DNA of 64,000 nt from DAOUMF01 sp034408935 (GCA_034408935.1 DAOUMV010000025.1:1-64000); one strand, 5' to 3'; counted from the stretch's first letter, positions 15,502 through 24,219 are shown. A program made the numbers and translations. Notes: generated by a model not told the origin, from the letters alone.

Positions 15502-16353
15502 GTGATTACCATGCGATCCCTGTTGGACCTGGTTCGAAGGCGTGCTGCGGCTCCTTGGCGGGACGGGGACAACATACCGTGGCACGAGCCCGGCTTCAGC
15601 AAGAGGATGCTCCAGGAGCATCTTTCGCAGGACCACGATGCGGCGAGTCGCCGTATGGAGACGATCGAAGCTCAGGTCGACTGGATTCATCAGCACCTGC
15701 TAGAGGGCCGCCCGGCCAAGGTACTGGATCTAGCTTGCGGCCCGGGGCTCTATACGAGCCGTCTGGCGCGGCGGGGTCATGAATGCCTCGGGATCGACTA
15801 CTCCCCTGCGTCGATCGCCTACGCAGCGCGATGCGCCCGAGAAGAGAATCTGCGCTGCAGATACCGTCGTCAGGACATCCGGCGGGCTAGATACGCAACC
15901 GGATTCGGCCTGGTGATGTTGATATTTGGTGAGTTCAACGTCTTCCGGCCTCGCGATGCGAGAGCGATTCTCCAGAAGGCATACCGTGCGTTGGAGGATC
16001 GGGGCGTACTCCTCTTGGAGGCTCACACCTCTCGTGCGATCCGAGCGAAGGGCGGCCGGGGCCACCTCTGGTACTCCGCAGAGCGGGGCCTTTTCTCGGA
16101 CAAGCCGCACCTGCGCCTTGACGAGCATTCATGGGATCCGGACACCAAGACGGCGACTGTCCGCTACTTCATTTTGGGGGCGGAGACGGGCGATGTGCGC
16201 GGCTACGCGCAGAGCTTCCAGGCATACTCTGATGCCGAGTACCGCTCGCTCCTCGGCGAATGCGGGTTTCGTGATGTTGAGTTCGTCCCCTCGCTGACCG
16301 GCGACACAGCAGGGTCGCAGCGAGGGCTCATCGGAATAGTGGCGACCAAGTGA
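15502..16353 (+). CDS. Class I SAM-dependent methyltransferase
   Basis: The protein has 283 residues (start ATG at 15502, or 15511). The SAM-binding motif is VLDLACGPGLYTSRLARRG near residues 75-93, followed by CLGIDYSPASIAYA. Then come the DIRRA acidic-loop region and LIFGEFNVFRPRDARAILQKAYRALEDRGVLLLE, typical of small-molecule methyltransferases of the ubiE/methyltransferase-11/25 type. The substrate is unknown. Base composition and codon use are visibly less GC-rich than the helicase. The whole gene sits between two identical 46-bp copies of the helicase 3' end, which suggests that it was inserted there. Confidence 0.85.
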   Translation: MITMRSLLDLVRRRAAAPWRDGDNIPWHEPGFSKRMLQEHLSQDHDAASRRMETIEAQVDWIHQHLLEGRPAKVLDLACGPGLYTSRLARRGHECLGIDYSPASIAYAARCAREENLRCRYRRQDIRRARYATGFGLVMLIFGEFNVFRPRDARAILQKAYRALEDRGVLLLEAHTSRAIRAKGGRGHLWYSAERGLFSDKPHLRLDEHSWDPDTKTATVRYFILGAETGDVRGYAQSFQAYSDAEYRSLLGECGFRDVEFVPSLTGDTAGSQRGLIGIVATK

Positions 16354-16356
16354 GCC

Positions 16357-16402
16357 AGGCCGGGATCAAGAAGCTGCTGCTCTCCTTCGCGCCCCTGGAG
16401 CG
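16357..16402. repeat. 46-bp direct repeat, copy 2
   Basis: This is an exact copy of the helicase 3' end (15429-15474), starting three bases after the methyltransferase stop codon. It is not part of any gene here. Confidence 0.95.
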
Positions 16403-16425
16403 CGGAGGGGTAGGAAATCCCTGCA

Positions 16426-16558
16426 CCGCGCATTGAAATGCGCGGCTTGCGGTGAACGGGGAGCCGCGGACTTCAGTCCGCGGGGTAGTTCATTGTCTCA
16501 GATGTAGGTCGGGGTCTTCAGACCCCGACGGTGATCTGCGAGGGTCTGAAGACCCTCG
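16426..16558. repeat. Array of four near-perfect palindromes with 2-base loops
   Basis: Four hairpins follow one another: 16426-16445 (CCGCGCATT stem), 16464-16483 (CCGCGGACT stem), 16508-16529 (GTCGGGGTCT stem) and 16539-16558 (CGAGGGTCT stem). Each has 9-10 perfect pairs and a GA or TC loop, and three share a CTTCAG/CTGAAG centre. It looks like a REP-type repeat cluster. A related copy is at 20546-20567. Confidence 0.8.
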
Positions 16559-16631
16559 TCTACGCAGTCCAGCCTCCGACATGGTATATGATATTGCCGC
16601 TATTCCCTTGTGGCGGAGACGGGAGGTCAAC

Positions 16632-17801
16632 GTGACGACAGCCACCGAAGTGCACGGCGTCTGCGACGAGCGGTTCCGCGCCGTAGAGCGCGCCTTTGCC
16701 GACAACTTCTCTACGTTCGGCGAGGTGGGCGCGGCCCTGGCGGTGATGGTCGACGGCGAAATGGTCGTCGACATCTGGGCGGGCCACGTCGACGCGGCCC
16801 GCAGCCGCGCCTGGGACCGCGACACCATCGTCAACGTCTACTCCACCACGAAGGGGATCACGGCTGTCTGCGCCCACCGCCTCGTCGACCAGGGGTTGCT
16901 GGACCTCGATGCCCCGGTGGCAACGTACTGGCCGGAGTTCGCCCAGGCCGGTAAGGAGGAGGTCCCGGTGCGCTACCTTCTCAGCCATCGCGCCGGCCTC
17001 CCCGCGCTGAGCGAGTTCCTGCCGCGGGGATCGCTTTACGACTGGGATGTGATGACGGCCGCGCTGGCCAAGCAGCAGCCGTGGTGGGAGCCGGGCACCC
17101 AGCACGGCTACCACGCCCTGACGTATGGCTGGCTCGTCGGCGAGGTCGTGCGACGGATCACCGGCAAGAGCGTCGGTGCGTACTTCAGGGAGGAGGTCGC
17201 CGGGCCGCTGGGCCTGGACTTCCACATCGGCCTGGCGGCGGAGCACGACGCGCGGACCGCTGGGATGATGCCGACGCCCATTCCCCCGCCCGGCCAGGGA
17301 AATCCCATAGCGGAGATGCTCAGCAAGCCGGGGTCCATGCAGTTCAGGGCGTTCGTCATGTCGCCGGACGTCATGAATCCGAGTCTGGCCAATACGCGCG
17401 AGTGGCGGGCCGCGGAGATCCCGGCCGGCAACGGCCACGGCAACGCTCGCGCCCTGGCGCGGCTCTACGGGGCCCTCGCCCGAGGCGGCGAGCTGGACGG
17501 CGTGCGCGTCCTCAGCTCGGCCGCTATCGACCATGCGATCGTGGAGCAGTCGTACGGCCCCGATGCCGTACTGCTGTTGCCCACTCGTATCGCCCTTGGG
17601 TTCATGCTGACCATGCACGAGATGCAGCTCGGGCCCAACGAGCGCGTGTTCGGGCACCCGGGAATGGGCGGCTCGTTGGGCTTCGCCGACCCCGACGCCG
17701 GGGTCGGGTTCGGCTACGTCATGAACAAGATGCTGCTGCCTCCGGACCTTGTCGACCCGCGCTGGCCGCCCCTGATCGACGCCCTGTACGACTGTCTGTA
17801 G
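16632..17801 (+). CDS. Beta-lactamase-fold serine hydrolase (class C / EstB-like)
   Basis: The protein has 389 residues from the GTG at 16632, which has GGGAGG upstream; the frame is open before it but not family-like. The serine-lysine pair is in VNVYSTTKGITAV (SxxK) near residue 70. The tyrosine motif is in GTQHGYHALTYGWLVGEVV, and FGHPGMGGSLGFADP near the C-terminus replaces the KTG motif, as in EstB-type esterases. No signal peptide is seen, so it is probably a cytoplasmic esterase rather than a resistance enzyme. It is followed by a beta-hydroxyacid dehydrogenase on the same strand. Confidence 0.9.
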   Translation: MTTATEVHGVCDERFRAVERAFADNFSTFGEVGAALAVMVDGEMVVDIWAGHVDAARSRAWDRDTIVNVYSTTKGITAVCAHRLVDQGLLDLDAPVATYWPEFAQAGKEEVPVRYLLSHRAGLPALSEFLPRGSLYDWDVMTAALAKQQPWWEPGTQHGYHALTYGWLVGEVVRRITGKSVGAYFREEVAGPLGLDFHIGLAAEHDARTAGMMPTPIPPPGQGNPIAEMLSKPGSMQFRAFVMSPDVMNPSLANTREWRAAEIPAGNGHGNARALARLYGALARGGELDGVRVLSSAAIDHAIVEQSYGPDAVLLLPTRIALGFMLTMHEMQLGPNERVFGHPGMGGSLGFADPDAGVGFGYVMNKMLLPPDLVDPRWPPLIDALYDCL

Positions 17802-17870
17802 ACGGGGTAACATAGCGTCGCCGTGGAGCCGCGGATTCAGTACGCCCACGTGGCAGGACAGGAGTGAGCT

Positions 17871-18764
17871 ATGGCAGAAGGAATTCAGAGTGTAGGGTTC
17901 ATCGGACTCGGGCGGATGGGCGCTGGGATGGCCGGCAACATCTTGAAGGCCGGGTTCCGCCTGACGGTTTACAACCGGACGGCGGCGAAGATGCAACCGC
18001 TGATCGACGCGGGTGCCGTCGGCGCCGGTTCACCCAGGGAAGCCGCAACCAGCGCCGACGCGGTGGTCACGAGCCTGATGGACGACCAGTCGGTGCTGGA
18101 CGTCGTCACCGGCGAGCAGGGGGTGTTGGCGGGCCTGAAGCCCGGCGGCGTCCACATCGGCACGACGACCGTCTCGCCCGGTCATGCCGCGCGGATGGCC
18201 GAGCTGCACGCAGCGCATGGCAGCCACTACGTCGCTGGCCCCGTGGTAGGGCGGCCCGATGTTGCCGAGGCCGGGCAACTGCGTACCTTTGTCGCCGGCG
18301 ATCCGGCGGTGATCGCCGGGTGCGACAGCCTCTTGCACGCCTACTGCCAGATGGTGGTCAACGTGGGCGAGAAGCACCAGGTGGCGAATAGCCTCAAGCT
18401 CGCGGTCAACTACATGGGCGTTTCCCTCATCGAACTCATGGGAGAGGTCTACGCCTTCGGTGAGAAGAGCGGGATCAATCCGCAGCACTTGAAGCTGCTC
18501 ATGGCGACGATGTTCCCCCAGCCGCAACTGCAGGAGTATGCCGAGCGAATCCGTACGAGGGATTTCGATGAGGTGGGTTTTGCACTGGCTGCCGGCCTCA
18601 AGGACATAGAGCTGATGCTCCAAGCTTCCGCCGATACCCGGGTCGCCTTCCCCTACGCCGGCGTCATCCGGGAGAAGTTCCTCGCCGCCATCGCACACGG
18701 CATGGGAGACAGAGACTGGAGCGCCATCTACGAGATCACTAGAATGAATGCTGGCCTCGATTGA
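17871..18764 (+). CDS. NAD(P)-dependent beta-hydroxyacid dehydrogenase (3-hydroxyisobutyrate dehydrogenase family)
   Basis: The protein has 297 residues with CAGGAGTG before the ATG. The Rossmann N-terminus is VGFIGLGRMGAGMAGNILKAGF. The substrate-binding block VAGPVVGRPDVAEAGQL stands where the family has DAPVSGG, and the catalytic lysine is in VANSLKLAVNYMG. Other family members act on 3-hydroxyisobutyrate, tartronate semialdehyde, glyoxylate/succinic semialdehyde or imines; the substrate here is not evident. The next gene starts 20 bases after its stop, so they are probably co-transcribed. Confidence 0.9.
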   Translation: MAEGIQSVGFIGLGRMGAGMAGNILKAGFRLTVYNRTAAKMQPLIDAGAVGAGSPREAATSADAVVTSLMDDQSVLDVVTGEQGVLAGLKPGGVHIGTTTVSPGHAARMAELHAAHGSHYVAGPVVGRPDVAEAGQLRTFVAGDPAVIAGCDSLLHAYCQMVVNVGEKHQVANSLKLAVNYMGVSLIELMGEVYAFGEKSGINPQHLKLLMATMFPQPQLQEYAERIRTRDFDEVGFALAAGLKDIELMLQASADTRVAFPYAGVIREKFLAAIAHGMGDRDWSAIYEITRMNAGLD

Positions 18765-18784
18765 GCGAAAGGGGACCGTCGGCC

Positions 18785-19537
18785 ATGAGCGAGAAGAACA
18801 CCCCGTCTGAAGACGGCGCTCGGTCGCGAGGGCGCTTTGTGCTCGGGCTGACCGTGGGCGCGCTGGCCGCGTTCATCGTGGCGCGCCGCCTATGGGCAGG
18901 GCGGCGGATGCCCCACGCCGCCCTCTGCCGACGGGTCCTGGCCGAGAAGCGCGGCGAAGCGGAAGCGGCCCGCATCCTCGCCCGTGTCCAGGCCCGCTAC
19001 GGGGAACTGTACGCCGAGCGGCCCCGCCCGGCCAACCGTGCCCTGCGGTTCCACCTCGAGCGCAGCATCCTGCCCGGCCTGGCCGTCTACCAGACGCTGC
19101 TCGATGAGGGCGACGACAGAGAGTCGGCCCTGACCGAGGTGGAATCGGTGGTGACGCCGTCGCTGGCCGGCCTCCGCAAGCTCATGCCGCTCCTCGGCCG
19201 CCTGCCTAACCCGTTCGGCGTCTTCCGACGCATCGTGCCGCGCGTGGTGCGGCTTGCTTTCCCGCCGGAAGGGTGGGAGATGGAACCCGTGGAGGACAGC
19301 GAGGACTGCATCGCCTTCAACGTTCGTCGCTGCATCTACCTCGACACCCTCACCTCCTACGGAGCCCCGGAGCTGACGCCCGTCTACTGCGGGGGCGACG
19401 ACACGGTGTTCGCCGCGCTCCCGCCGTCGATCACCTGGGAGCGCACGATGACGCTGGGCCGGGGCCACGACTACTGCGACTTCCGTTGGTGCCGGGGCAG
19501 GGCGGGGGCGACGGAGTCAGTCGCGGAAGAGCGATAG
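18785..19537 (+). CDS. L-2-amino-thiazoline-4-carboxylate hydrolase-like protein
   Basis: The protein has 250 residues. A short charged N-terminus is followed by a membrane anchor (FVLGLTVGALAAFIVA). The C-terminal half has the pattern FNVRRCIYLDTLTSYGAPELTPVYCGGDD and ERTMTLGRGHDYCDFRW, which matches the family named after L-2-amino-thiazoline-4-carboxylic acid hydrolase. Most members are uncharacterised, so the named reaction should not be assumed. The start at 18785 follows AAAGGGGA; an earlier in-frame ATG at 18761 overlaps the upstream stop. Confidence 0.75.
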   Translation: MSEKNTPSEDGARSRGRFVLGLTVGALAAFIVARRLWAGRRMPHAALCRRVLAEKRGEAEAARILARVQARYGELYAERPRPANRALRFHLERSILPGLAVYQTLLDEGDDRESALTEVESVVTPSLAGLRKLMPLLGRLPNPFGVFRRIVPRVVRLAFPPEGWEMEPVEDSEDCIAFNVRRCIYLDTLTSYGAPELTPVYCGGDDTVFAALPPSITWERTMTLGRGHDYCDFRWCRGRAGATESVAEER

Positions 19538-19634
19538 CGGGGCCGGTCTCAGCCGCGCTGTGCCCGGCACTTGCCTGCCCTGTGCCCTTCCACTAGCCTA
19601 GAGGCGAGCCGCTGACCGAAAGGAGGGCCTGGAC

Positions 19635-20537
19635 ATGCTCCCGTACCTCGTAGGTGTTCCCGACTGGGACGACATCAGCGACTGGCTGGCCGGCGACGGC
19701 GCCCGTGTTATTGCCGTCATCGCCGTGGCCATCGTCGTCGACTTTGCCCTCCACCGCATCATCCCCCACGCCCTGCGGATCGCCGTCGAGCGGCAGATGA
19801 AGGAGGTGCCGGAAGAGGAGGTCGAGCAGCGGGTGCGCACCCTTGCCTCGGTCTTCACGGGCACCGGACGGCTGATCATCCTGCTGGTGGCTCTGCTCAC
19901 CCTCCTGCCGCTGGCCGGCATCAACATTGCCCCCCTGCTCGCGGGCGCCGGTATCGTCGGCATCGCCCTGGGCTTCGGCGCTCAGAGCCTCGTGAAGGAC
20001 GTCATCAGCGGCCTGTTCATCCTCCTCGATAATCAGTTCTCCAAGGGTGACGTGGTGACGCTGGCCGGCATCTCCGGCCTCGTCGAAGATGTGGGCCTGC
20101 GCCGCACCGTCCTGCGCGACCTGGACGGCGTCGTCCACTACGTCCCTAACGGGGAGATCAGCGTCGCCTCCAACCTCACCCAGGAGTACTCCCGCGTGAA
20201 CCTTAACGTCGGCGTGTCCTACAGCGAGGACCTCGACCACGTGATGCGGGTCATCGACCGGGTGGGCGAGGAGATGGCGGCCGACGCCGAGTGGGGGCAG
20301 CACATCATCAGCCCGCCTAAATCGCTGCGCGTGGACAACTTCGGCGACTCCGGCATCGAGATCAAGATCCTGGGCGACACCAAGCCCATCCAGCAGTGGG
20401 CGGTCATGGGCGAGCTGCGCCGCCGCCTCAAGAAGGCGTTCGACGAAGAGGGTATCGAGATACCCTACCCGCACCGGGTGATGGTGACACGAGGGGCGAA
20501 GGCGACGGACATGCCGGAGTCAGGGAGCGAGGGGTAG
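19635..20537 (+). CDS. mscS: MscS-family mechanosensitive channel
   Basis: The protein has 300 residues, with AAAGGAGGG before the ATG. Membrane segments lie near residues 24-42 (VIAVIAVAIVVDFALHRII) and 77-95 (LIILLVALLTLLPLAGINI). The pore helix follows, with the Gly/Ala pattern LLAGAGIVGIALGFGAQSLVKDVISG, then the MscS beta domain (FSKGDVVTLAGISGLVEDVGLRRTVLRDLDGVVHYVPNGEI). It releases solutes on hypo-osmotic shock. It is short, like the minimal MscS form. Confidence 0.93.
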   Translation: MLPYLVGVPDWDDISDWLAGDGARVIAVIAVAIVVDFALHRIIPHALRIAVERQMKEVPEEEVEQRVRTLASVFTGTGRLIILLVALLTLLPLAGINIAPLLAGAGIVGIALGFGAQSLVKDVISGLFILLDNQFSKGDVVTLAGISGLVEDVGLRRTVLRDLDGVVHYVPNGEISVASNLTQEYSRVNLNVGVSYSEDLDHVMRVIDRVGEEMAADAEWGQHIISPPKSLRVDNFGDSGIEIKILGDTKPIQQWAVMGELRRRLKKAFDEEGIEIPYPHRVMVTRGAKATDMPESGSEG

Positions 20538-20545
20538 AAACGTAG

Positions 20546-20567
20546 GTCGGGTTCTTCAGACCCCGAC
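20546..20567. repeat. Palindrome related to the 16.4-16.6 kb array
   Basis: GTCGGGTTCT pairs with AGACCCCGAC with one mismatch and a TC loop, preceded by CGTAGG as at 16505. A degenerate second arm follows. It lies between mscS and the AAA ATPase and may act as their shared terminator. Confidence 0.65.
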
Positions 20568-20604
20568 TGGCGGGAGCCTGAAGACCGCCGCCTCTTCGGT
20601 ATCA

Positions 20605-21837
20605 TCAGGAGAGGTAACCAGACATGATCTCTTCTGCATTGGCCAAGCTTAAGTGTTTGCGTTCGCCAGCCACCTTGGCGAGTTGTATCCCCTGTTCCTT
20701 GATCACATCCGAGAACTTGCGAATCTGGCATACGCCGTCAACCACCTTCGCCTGATGAATGAAGTCCCTGTCTTCTCCGTTCCATGCCTCACAGATGACG
20801 AAGGGGCTATGAGAGGAAAGCATCACTTGGCTTCTATTCCCGTGATCTTCCGTCAAGGCGAGATCACGTACAGCCTCATAGAACGACTTGACGGCCTGGG
20901 GCGTAAGTCCGTTTTCTGGCTCCTCAATCATCAGAACGGACGGTCTTTCAGGGGACATGACGAGAACGATGAGTCCGATGAAAATCAGCATTCCTGAAGA
21001 CAAACGGATAGCCGTCACACTTCCTCGTCTGTCTCTGTAACGAACGGAGAACCCCACACGATCGGCCCCGATCATATTGAATTCAAAGTCATCGAAAGCT
21101 GGCTCGATGTCTTGGATCTTCTGCCGAATGAGATCGAGCCTAGGCGACTGAGTTTCGGCCATGTAGTACAGCGTCGCAGCCAAGTCCTCACCGTGATAGC
21201 CGAGTCTCGGCATGCGTGACCCTGCAGTGGCCTCCTCGATATCGGGTATGCGGGAGGTCTGAGATAGGGAGAAGGGATCCAGACGGAACTTGTTGAACCG
21301 GCTGATTTGCTGTGTGCAATAGGAGAAGAGTTCGTCAGTTGCTGGAGCAGTGCCGATGATTTGTGCCTGGCGAAGAGACGCAAAGATACTCCGGTCTTCC
21401 GCTAGTCGAAGAGAGCGAGATATCTCGAACGAGTCGGGATCAGACCGATCGAACAAGACACGACCTGCTGGCTCAGCAGCAAGCCTCTCCTTGTGGATTT
21501 CGAAGTGTGCAGACTCCTCCGCCTGGCCCGTCTGTCGGTAGTCGATTTCGTAAGTGAGCCACGACTCGTCGTCCTTTACCTTAGACATGGTAACTTCATA
21601 ACCGATTCGGGACACTGGAGACGCTCCTCGGTAGAGCGTCGCGCGGTAGGAGAATGGGTAGGGCCCGAAAGCCTGCTGAAGACTGCCCCGCACCAACATG
21701 GAGAAATTGATTAGCGCATCGAAAAAGGCGGACTTACCACCACCGTTAGGCCCGACGAACACTGTCAGTGGAGACAGGTCCATATAGCTGTTCTGGTGGA
21801 CGAGGAAATTGCGGATGCGAAAGTTGCGGAGGTACAT
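20605..21837 (-). CDS. AAA (SMC/OLD-like) ATPase
   Basis: The protein has 410 residues, with AAGGAGGATAATC before the ATG. The N-terminus MYLRNFRIRNFLVHQNSYMD leads to Walker A VFVGPNGGGKSAFFDAL. The C-terminal half holds a signature-like SSGMLIFIGL and Walker B SVLMIEEPENGLTPQ, with a later LSSHSPFVI switch. This is the RecF/OLD-type split ABC ATPase (AAA_21-like). No TOPRIM nuclease domain follows, and no partner gene is adjacent. Base composition is clearly lower in GC than the flanking mscS and rtcB. It is probably horizontally acquired, and such lone ATPases are often defence components; that role is inference only. Confidence 0.82.
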   Translation of the reverse strand: MYLRNFRIRNFLVHQNSYMDLSPLTVFVGPNGGGKSAFFDALINFSMLVRGSLQQAFGPYPFSYRATLYRGASPVSRIGYEVTMSKVKDDESWLTYEIDYRQTGQAEESAHFEIHKERLAAEPAGRVLFDRSDPDSFEISRSLRLAEDRSIFASLRQAQIIGTAPATDELFSYCTQQISRFNKFRLDPFSLSQTSRIPDIEEATAGSRMPRLGYHGEDLAATLYYMAETQSPRLDLIRQKIQDIEPAFDDFEFNMIGADRVGFSVRYRDRRGSVTAIRLSSGMLIFIGLIVLVMSPERPSVLMIEEPENGLTPQAVKSFYEAVRDLALTEDHGNRSQVMLSSHSPFVICEAWNGEDRDFIHQAKVVDGVCQIRKFSDVIKEQGIQLAKVAGERKHLSLANAEEIMSGYLS

Positions 21838-21964
21838 GATTATCCTCCTTGTCCTTCACGCGAACTACTGATTGATGCACTTCTGCCCTGCATACTACGC
21901 CAAATGGTGGCGCCTTGCAGCGTTCTCCGGTCGACCCGCGGCCAGGCGATCCTGCGAAGCTCCC

Positions 21965-23428
21965 CTACCCCTTGACCACGCCCATGGGCCGCATGCGGGC
22001 CACCTTGTGGGCGATCCCCGCCTCGTGCAGCACGTCCACCACCTCCGCCACGTCCTTGTACGCCTCGCTCGCCTCCTCCGACAGCAGGCCGCGGTTCTGC
22101 GCCCGTACGTAGATGCCCTGCCGCGCCAGCCGGTCGGCGATGTTCACGCCCTTCAGCATCCGCTTGGCGGCGTGGCGGCTCTGCACCCGCCCCGCCCCGT
22201 GGCACGTCGAGCCCCACGTCTCGCTCATCGCCCGCTCCGTCCCCACGCAGATGTAGGAGTAGCGTCCCATGTCCCCCGGCACATGTACCGGGTGGCCCGT
22301 CTTCTGATAGCGCCTGGGCACGTCGGGGTGGCCCGGCGGGAACGCCCGCGTCGCCCCCTTGCGGTGCACGCACACCGTCATCTCCCGCCCGTCGACCCGG
22401 TGCCGCTCGATCTTGGCGATGTTGTGGGCCACGTCGTACACCACCTCCATGCCCAGATCGTCCCGGGCGTCGCGGCCCAGGATCTTCTGGAACGCCTCTC
22501 GCGTCCAGTGCGCGATGAGTTGGCGGTTGCAGAACGCGTAGTTCGCTGCCGCCGTCATCGCGGCCAGGTAGTCCCGCCCCTCCTTCGAACCGATAGGTGC
22601 GCAGGCGAGTTGCTTGTCCGGCAGATTGATGTGGTACTTCTGGGCCGCCTCCTCCATCACGTCCAGGTAGTCCTGGCAGGTCTGGTGGCCCAACCCTCTT
22701 GAGCCGCAGTGGATGAACGCCAGCACTTGCCCCACCCCGTCGATGCCCATCGCCTGCGCCGCCTCAGTATTGAACACCTCATCGATGACCTGTATCTCCA
22801 GGAAGTGGTTGCCCGAGCCCAGGGTTCCCAGTTGCGGTGCCCCCCGCTCCTTGGCTCGCTTGCTCACCTTGTCCGGGTTCGCGCCTTTCAGCGCGCCGCC
22901 GCCCTCCACCGACTCCACGTCCTCGGGCCAGGCGTACCCGTGCTCCAGCGCCCAGTGCGCCCCCTGCACCATCACCTTCTCGATCTCCTTCAGCGATACC
23001 CGCAGCAGCCCGTGGCCGCCGACGCCGGCGGGGATGTCTCGGAAGATCTGGTCCACCAGTTCTTTCAGGTGCGGCCGCACCTCTTCCTCCGTAAGGGTGG
23101 TGCGCAGCACTCGCGTGCCGCAGTTGATGTCGAATCCGACCCCGCCCGGCGAAATCACCCCGTCCTCCATCCGCATCGCCGCCACCCCACCGATGGGGAA
23201 GCCGTAGCCCCAGTGGATGTCCGGCATCGCCATCGAGTACTTCACGATCCCCGGCAGGAAGGCCACGTTCGCCACCTGCTCCAGCGCCTGGTCCTGGCCG
23301 ATCACCCCCAGCATCTCCTCCGTGGCGAAGACGAGACCCGGCACTCGCATGCCGGGCTTGACCTTCTCCGGCAGCCGCCACCGCCAGTCGTCGATCTTCT
23401 CCAGGGTCTCTTTCCACCTAGTAACCAT
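21965..23428 (-). CDS. rtcB: RNA-splicing ligase RtcB
   Basis: The protein has 487 residues. The ATG at 23428 has GAGGTG six bases upstream; a GTG at 23437 is an alternative. Signature blocks are PDIHWGYGFPIGG, GVGFDINCGTRVLRT (metal and GMP-relay Cys), HCGSRGLGHQTCQDYL, YDVAHNIAKIERH and CHGAGRVQSR, with KG at the C-terminus. RtcB joins 2',3'-cyclic phosphate or 3'-phosphate ends to 5'-OH RNA ends using GTP and Mn, healing cleaved tRNA or other RNAs. Archease, its activator, is the gene immediately upstream. Confidence 0.96.
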   Translation of the reverse strand: MVTRWKETLEKIDDWRWRLPEKVKPGMRVPGLVFATEEMLGVIGQDQALEQVANVAFLPGIVKYSMAMPDIHWGYGFPIGGVAAMRMEDGVISPGGVGFDINCGTRVLRTTLTEEEVRPHLKELVDQIFRDIPAGVGGHGLLRVSLKEIEKVMVQGAHWALEHGYAWPEDVESVEGGGALKGANPDKVSKRAKERGAPQLGTLGSGNHFLEIQVIDEVFNTEAAQAMGIDGVGQVLAFIHCGSRGLGHQTCQDYLDVMEEAAQKYHINLPDKQLACAPIGSKEGRDYLAAMTAAANYAFCNRQLIAHWTREAFQKILGRDARDDLGMEVVYDVAHNIAKIERHRVDGREMTVCVHRKGATRAFPPGHPDVPRRYQKTGHPVHVPGDMGRYSYICVGTERAMSETWGSTCHGAGRVQSRHAAKRMLKGVNIADRLARQGIYVRAQNRGLLSEEASEAYKDVAEVVDVLHEAGIAHKVARMRPMGVVKG

Positions 23429-23486
23429 GTCCGTCACCTCGTCTCCTGCAGCCCGGCGCGTGCGCCGGCCTGCCTGTCGGCAAGGG

Positions 23487-23909
23487 TTAGATATCGAACA
23501 ACACCTGCGCCCGGTAGCCGCCGTCCTCCGGCCTCACCTGCAGCATGTGTCGCGTCACCGCCTTCACCCCGAAGTGCAGTTGATGCCGCTCCGTATCGAT
23601 CCGCTCGCCCCACGCCCTCGCCCGCAGGCGCCTTCCGCTCATCTCCTCCACCGCGAACCGAGAGAACAGCATCTCCTCCGCGTCTACGTAGTACAGGAGC
23701 TCCGTCAGCCAGCGCACCAGCAGCCCCTCGCGGTCGCGCCCCTGCACATCGATACGGCGCTCGTCCAGCGGGCGCACGCCATCCAGGTCCACCATGAGGG
23801 CGAACATGCCGGCGGCGGCGTTCGCGAACATCTCTTCCAGATTGCCCCCATGCGCCACGATACCCACGTCCGCGGTATGTTCCAGAATCTCGAAGGGAGG
23901 CTGCGCCAT
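23487..23909 (-). CDS. Archease (RtcB activator)
   Basis: The protein has 140 residues. The N-terminus PPFEILEHTADVGIVAHGGNLEEMFANAAAGMFALM, the middle RWLTELLYYVDAEEMLFSRF and the C-terminal VKAVTRHMLQV...YRAQVLFDI are diagnostic. Archease speeds guanylylation of RtcB and allows multiple turnover. The pair archease-rtcB is on one strand with a gap of about 58 bases, so it forms an RNA repair operon. Confidence 0.95.
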   Translation of the reverse strand: MAQPPFEILEHTADVGIVAHGGNLEEMFANAAAGMFALMVDLDGVRPLDERRIDVQGRDREGLLVRWLTELLYYVDAEEMLFSRFAVEEMSGRRLRARAWGERIDTERHQLHFGVKAVTRHMLQVRPEDGGYRAQVLFDI

Positions 23910-24219
23910 GGAGGGACTTCCCCGACACTATTATAGTCCCAATACCTGCCCGTTGATGTAACGAATCCCGTACGCGTCCCGTCTATAGTAGTGAACCGCT
24001 GATAGAGGGCGGCTTGACTGAGAAAACGTCATACCGCTTTACCACTTCCGTTAACCTTTCGGGGACGGAGGCGTTCTACCCAGCGAATCAACGGGACAAC
24101 TAGAGGGGCGACCTCCTTCTGGTCTCGCTCTGAGAGAGCGAGATAGCGCGAGAGGCAGTCTGGGGCGGGCTGCCTCTCGCAGCTCTTTCTGGAGCCTGTC
24201 CGGCACGAAGGGGACCAGT
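23910..24219. other. Intergenic region with two strong hairpins
   Basis: This 310-base gap lies upstream of archease and downstream of the thioredoxin-like gene. It holds two hairpins: 24123-24143 (TCTCGCTCT stem) and 24148-24180 (11-bp stem GCGAGAGGCAG). The second can terminate the thioredoxin-like gene, though no T tract follows. No gene is supported. Confidence 0.6.
24148..24180 (-). terminator. Hairpin after thioredoxin-like gene
   Basis: An 11-bp perfect stem with an 11-base loop lies 40 bases beyond the stop codon of the minus-strand gene. No U tract is present. Confidence 0.5.

Noticed and set aside
16357..16402. Fragment of a second helicase gene
   Set aside because: Only 46 bp are present, with no further helicase sequence around them. 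It is a duplication scar, not a gene remnant with its own history.
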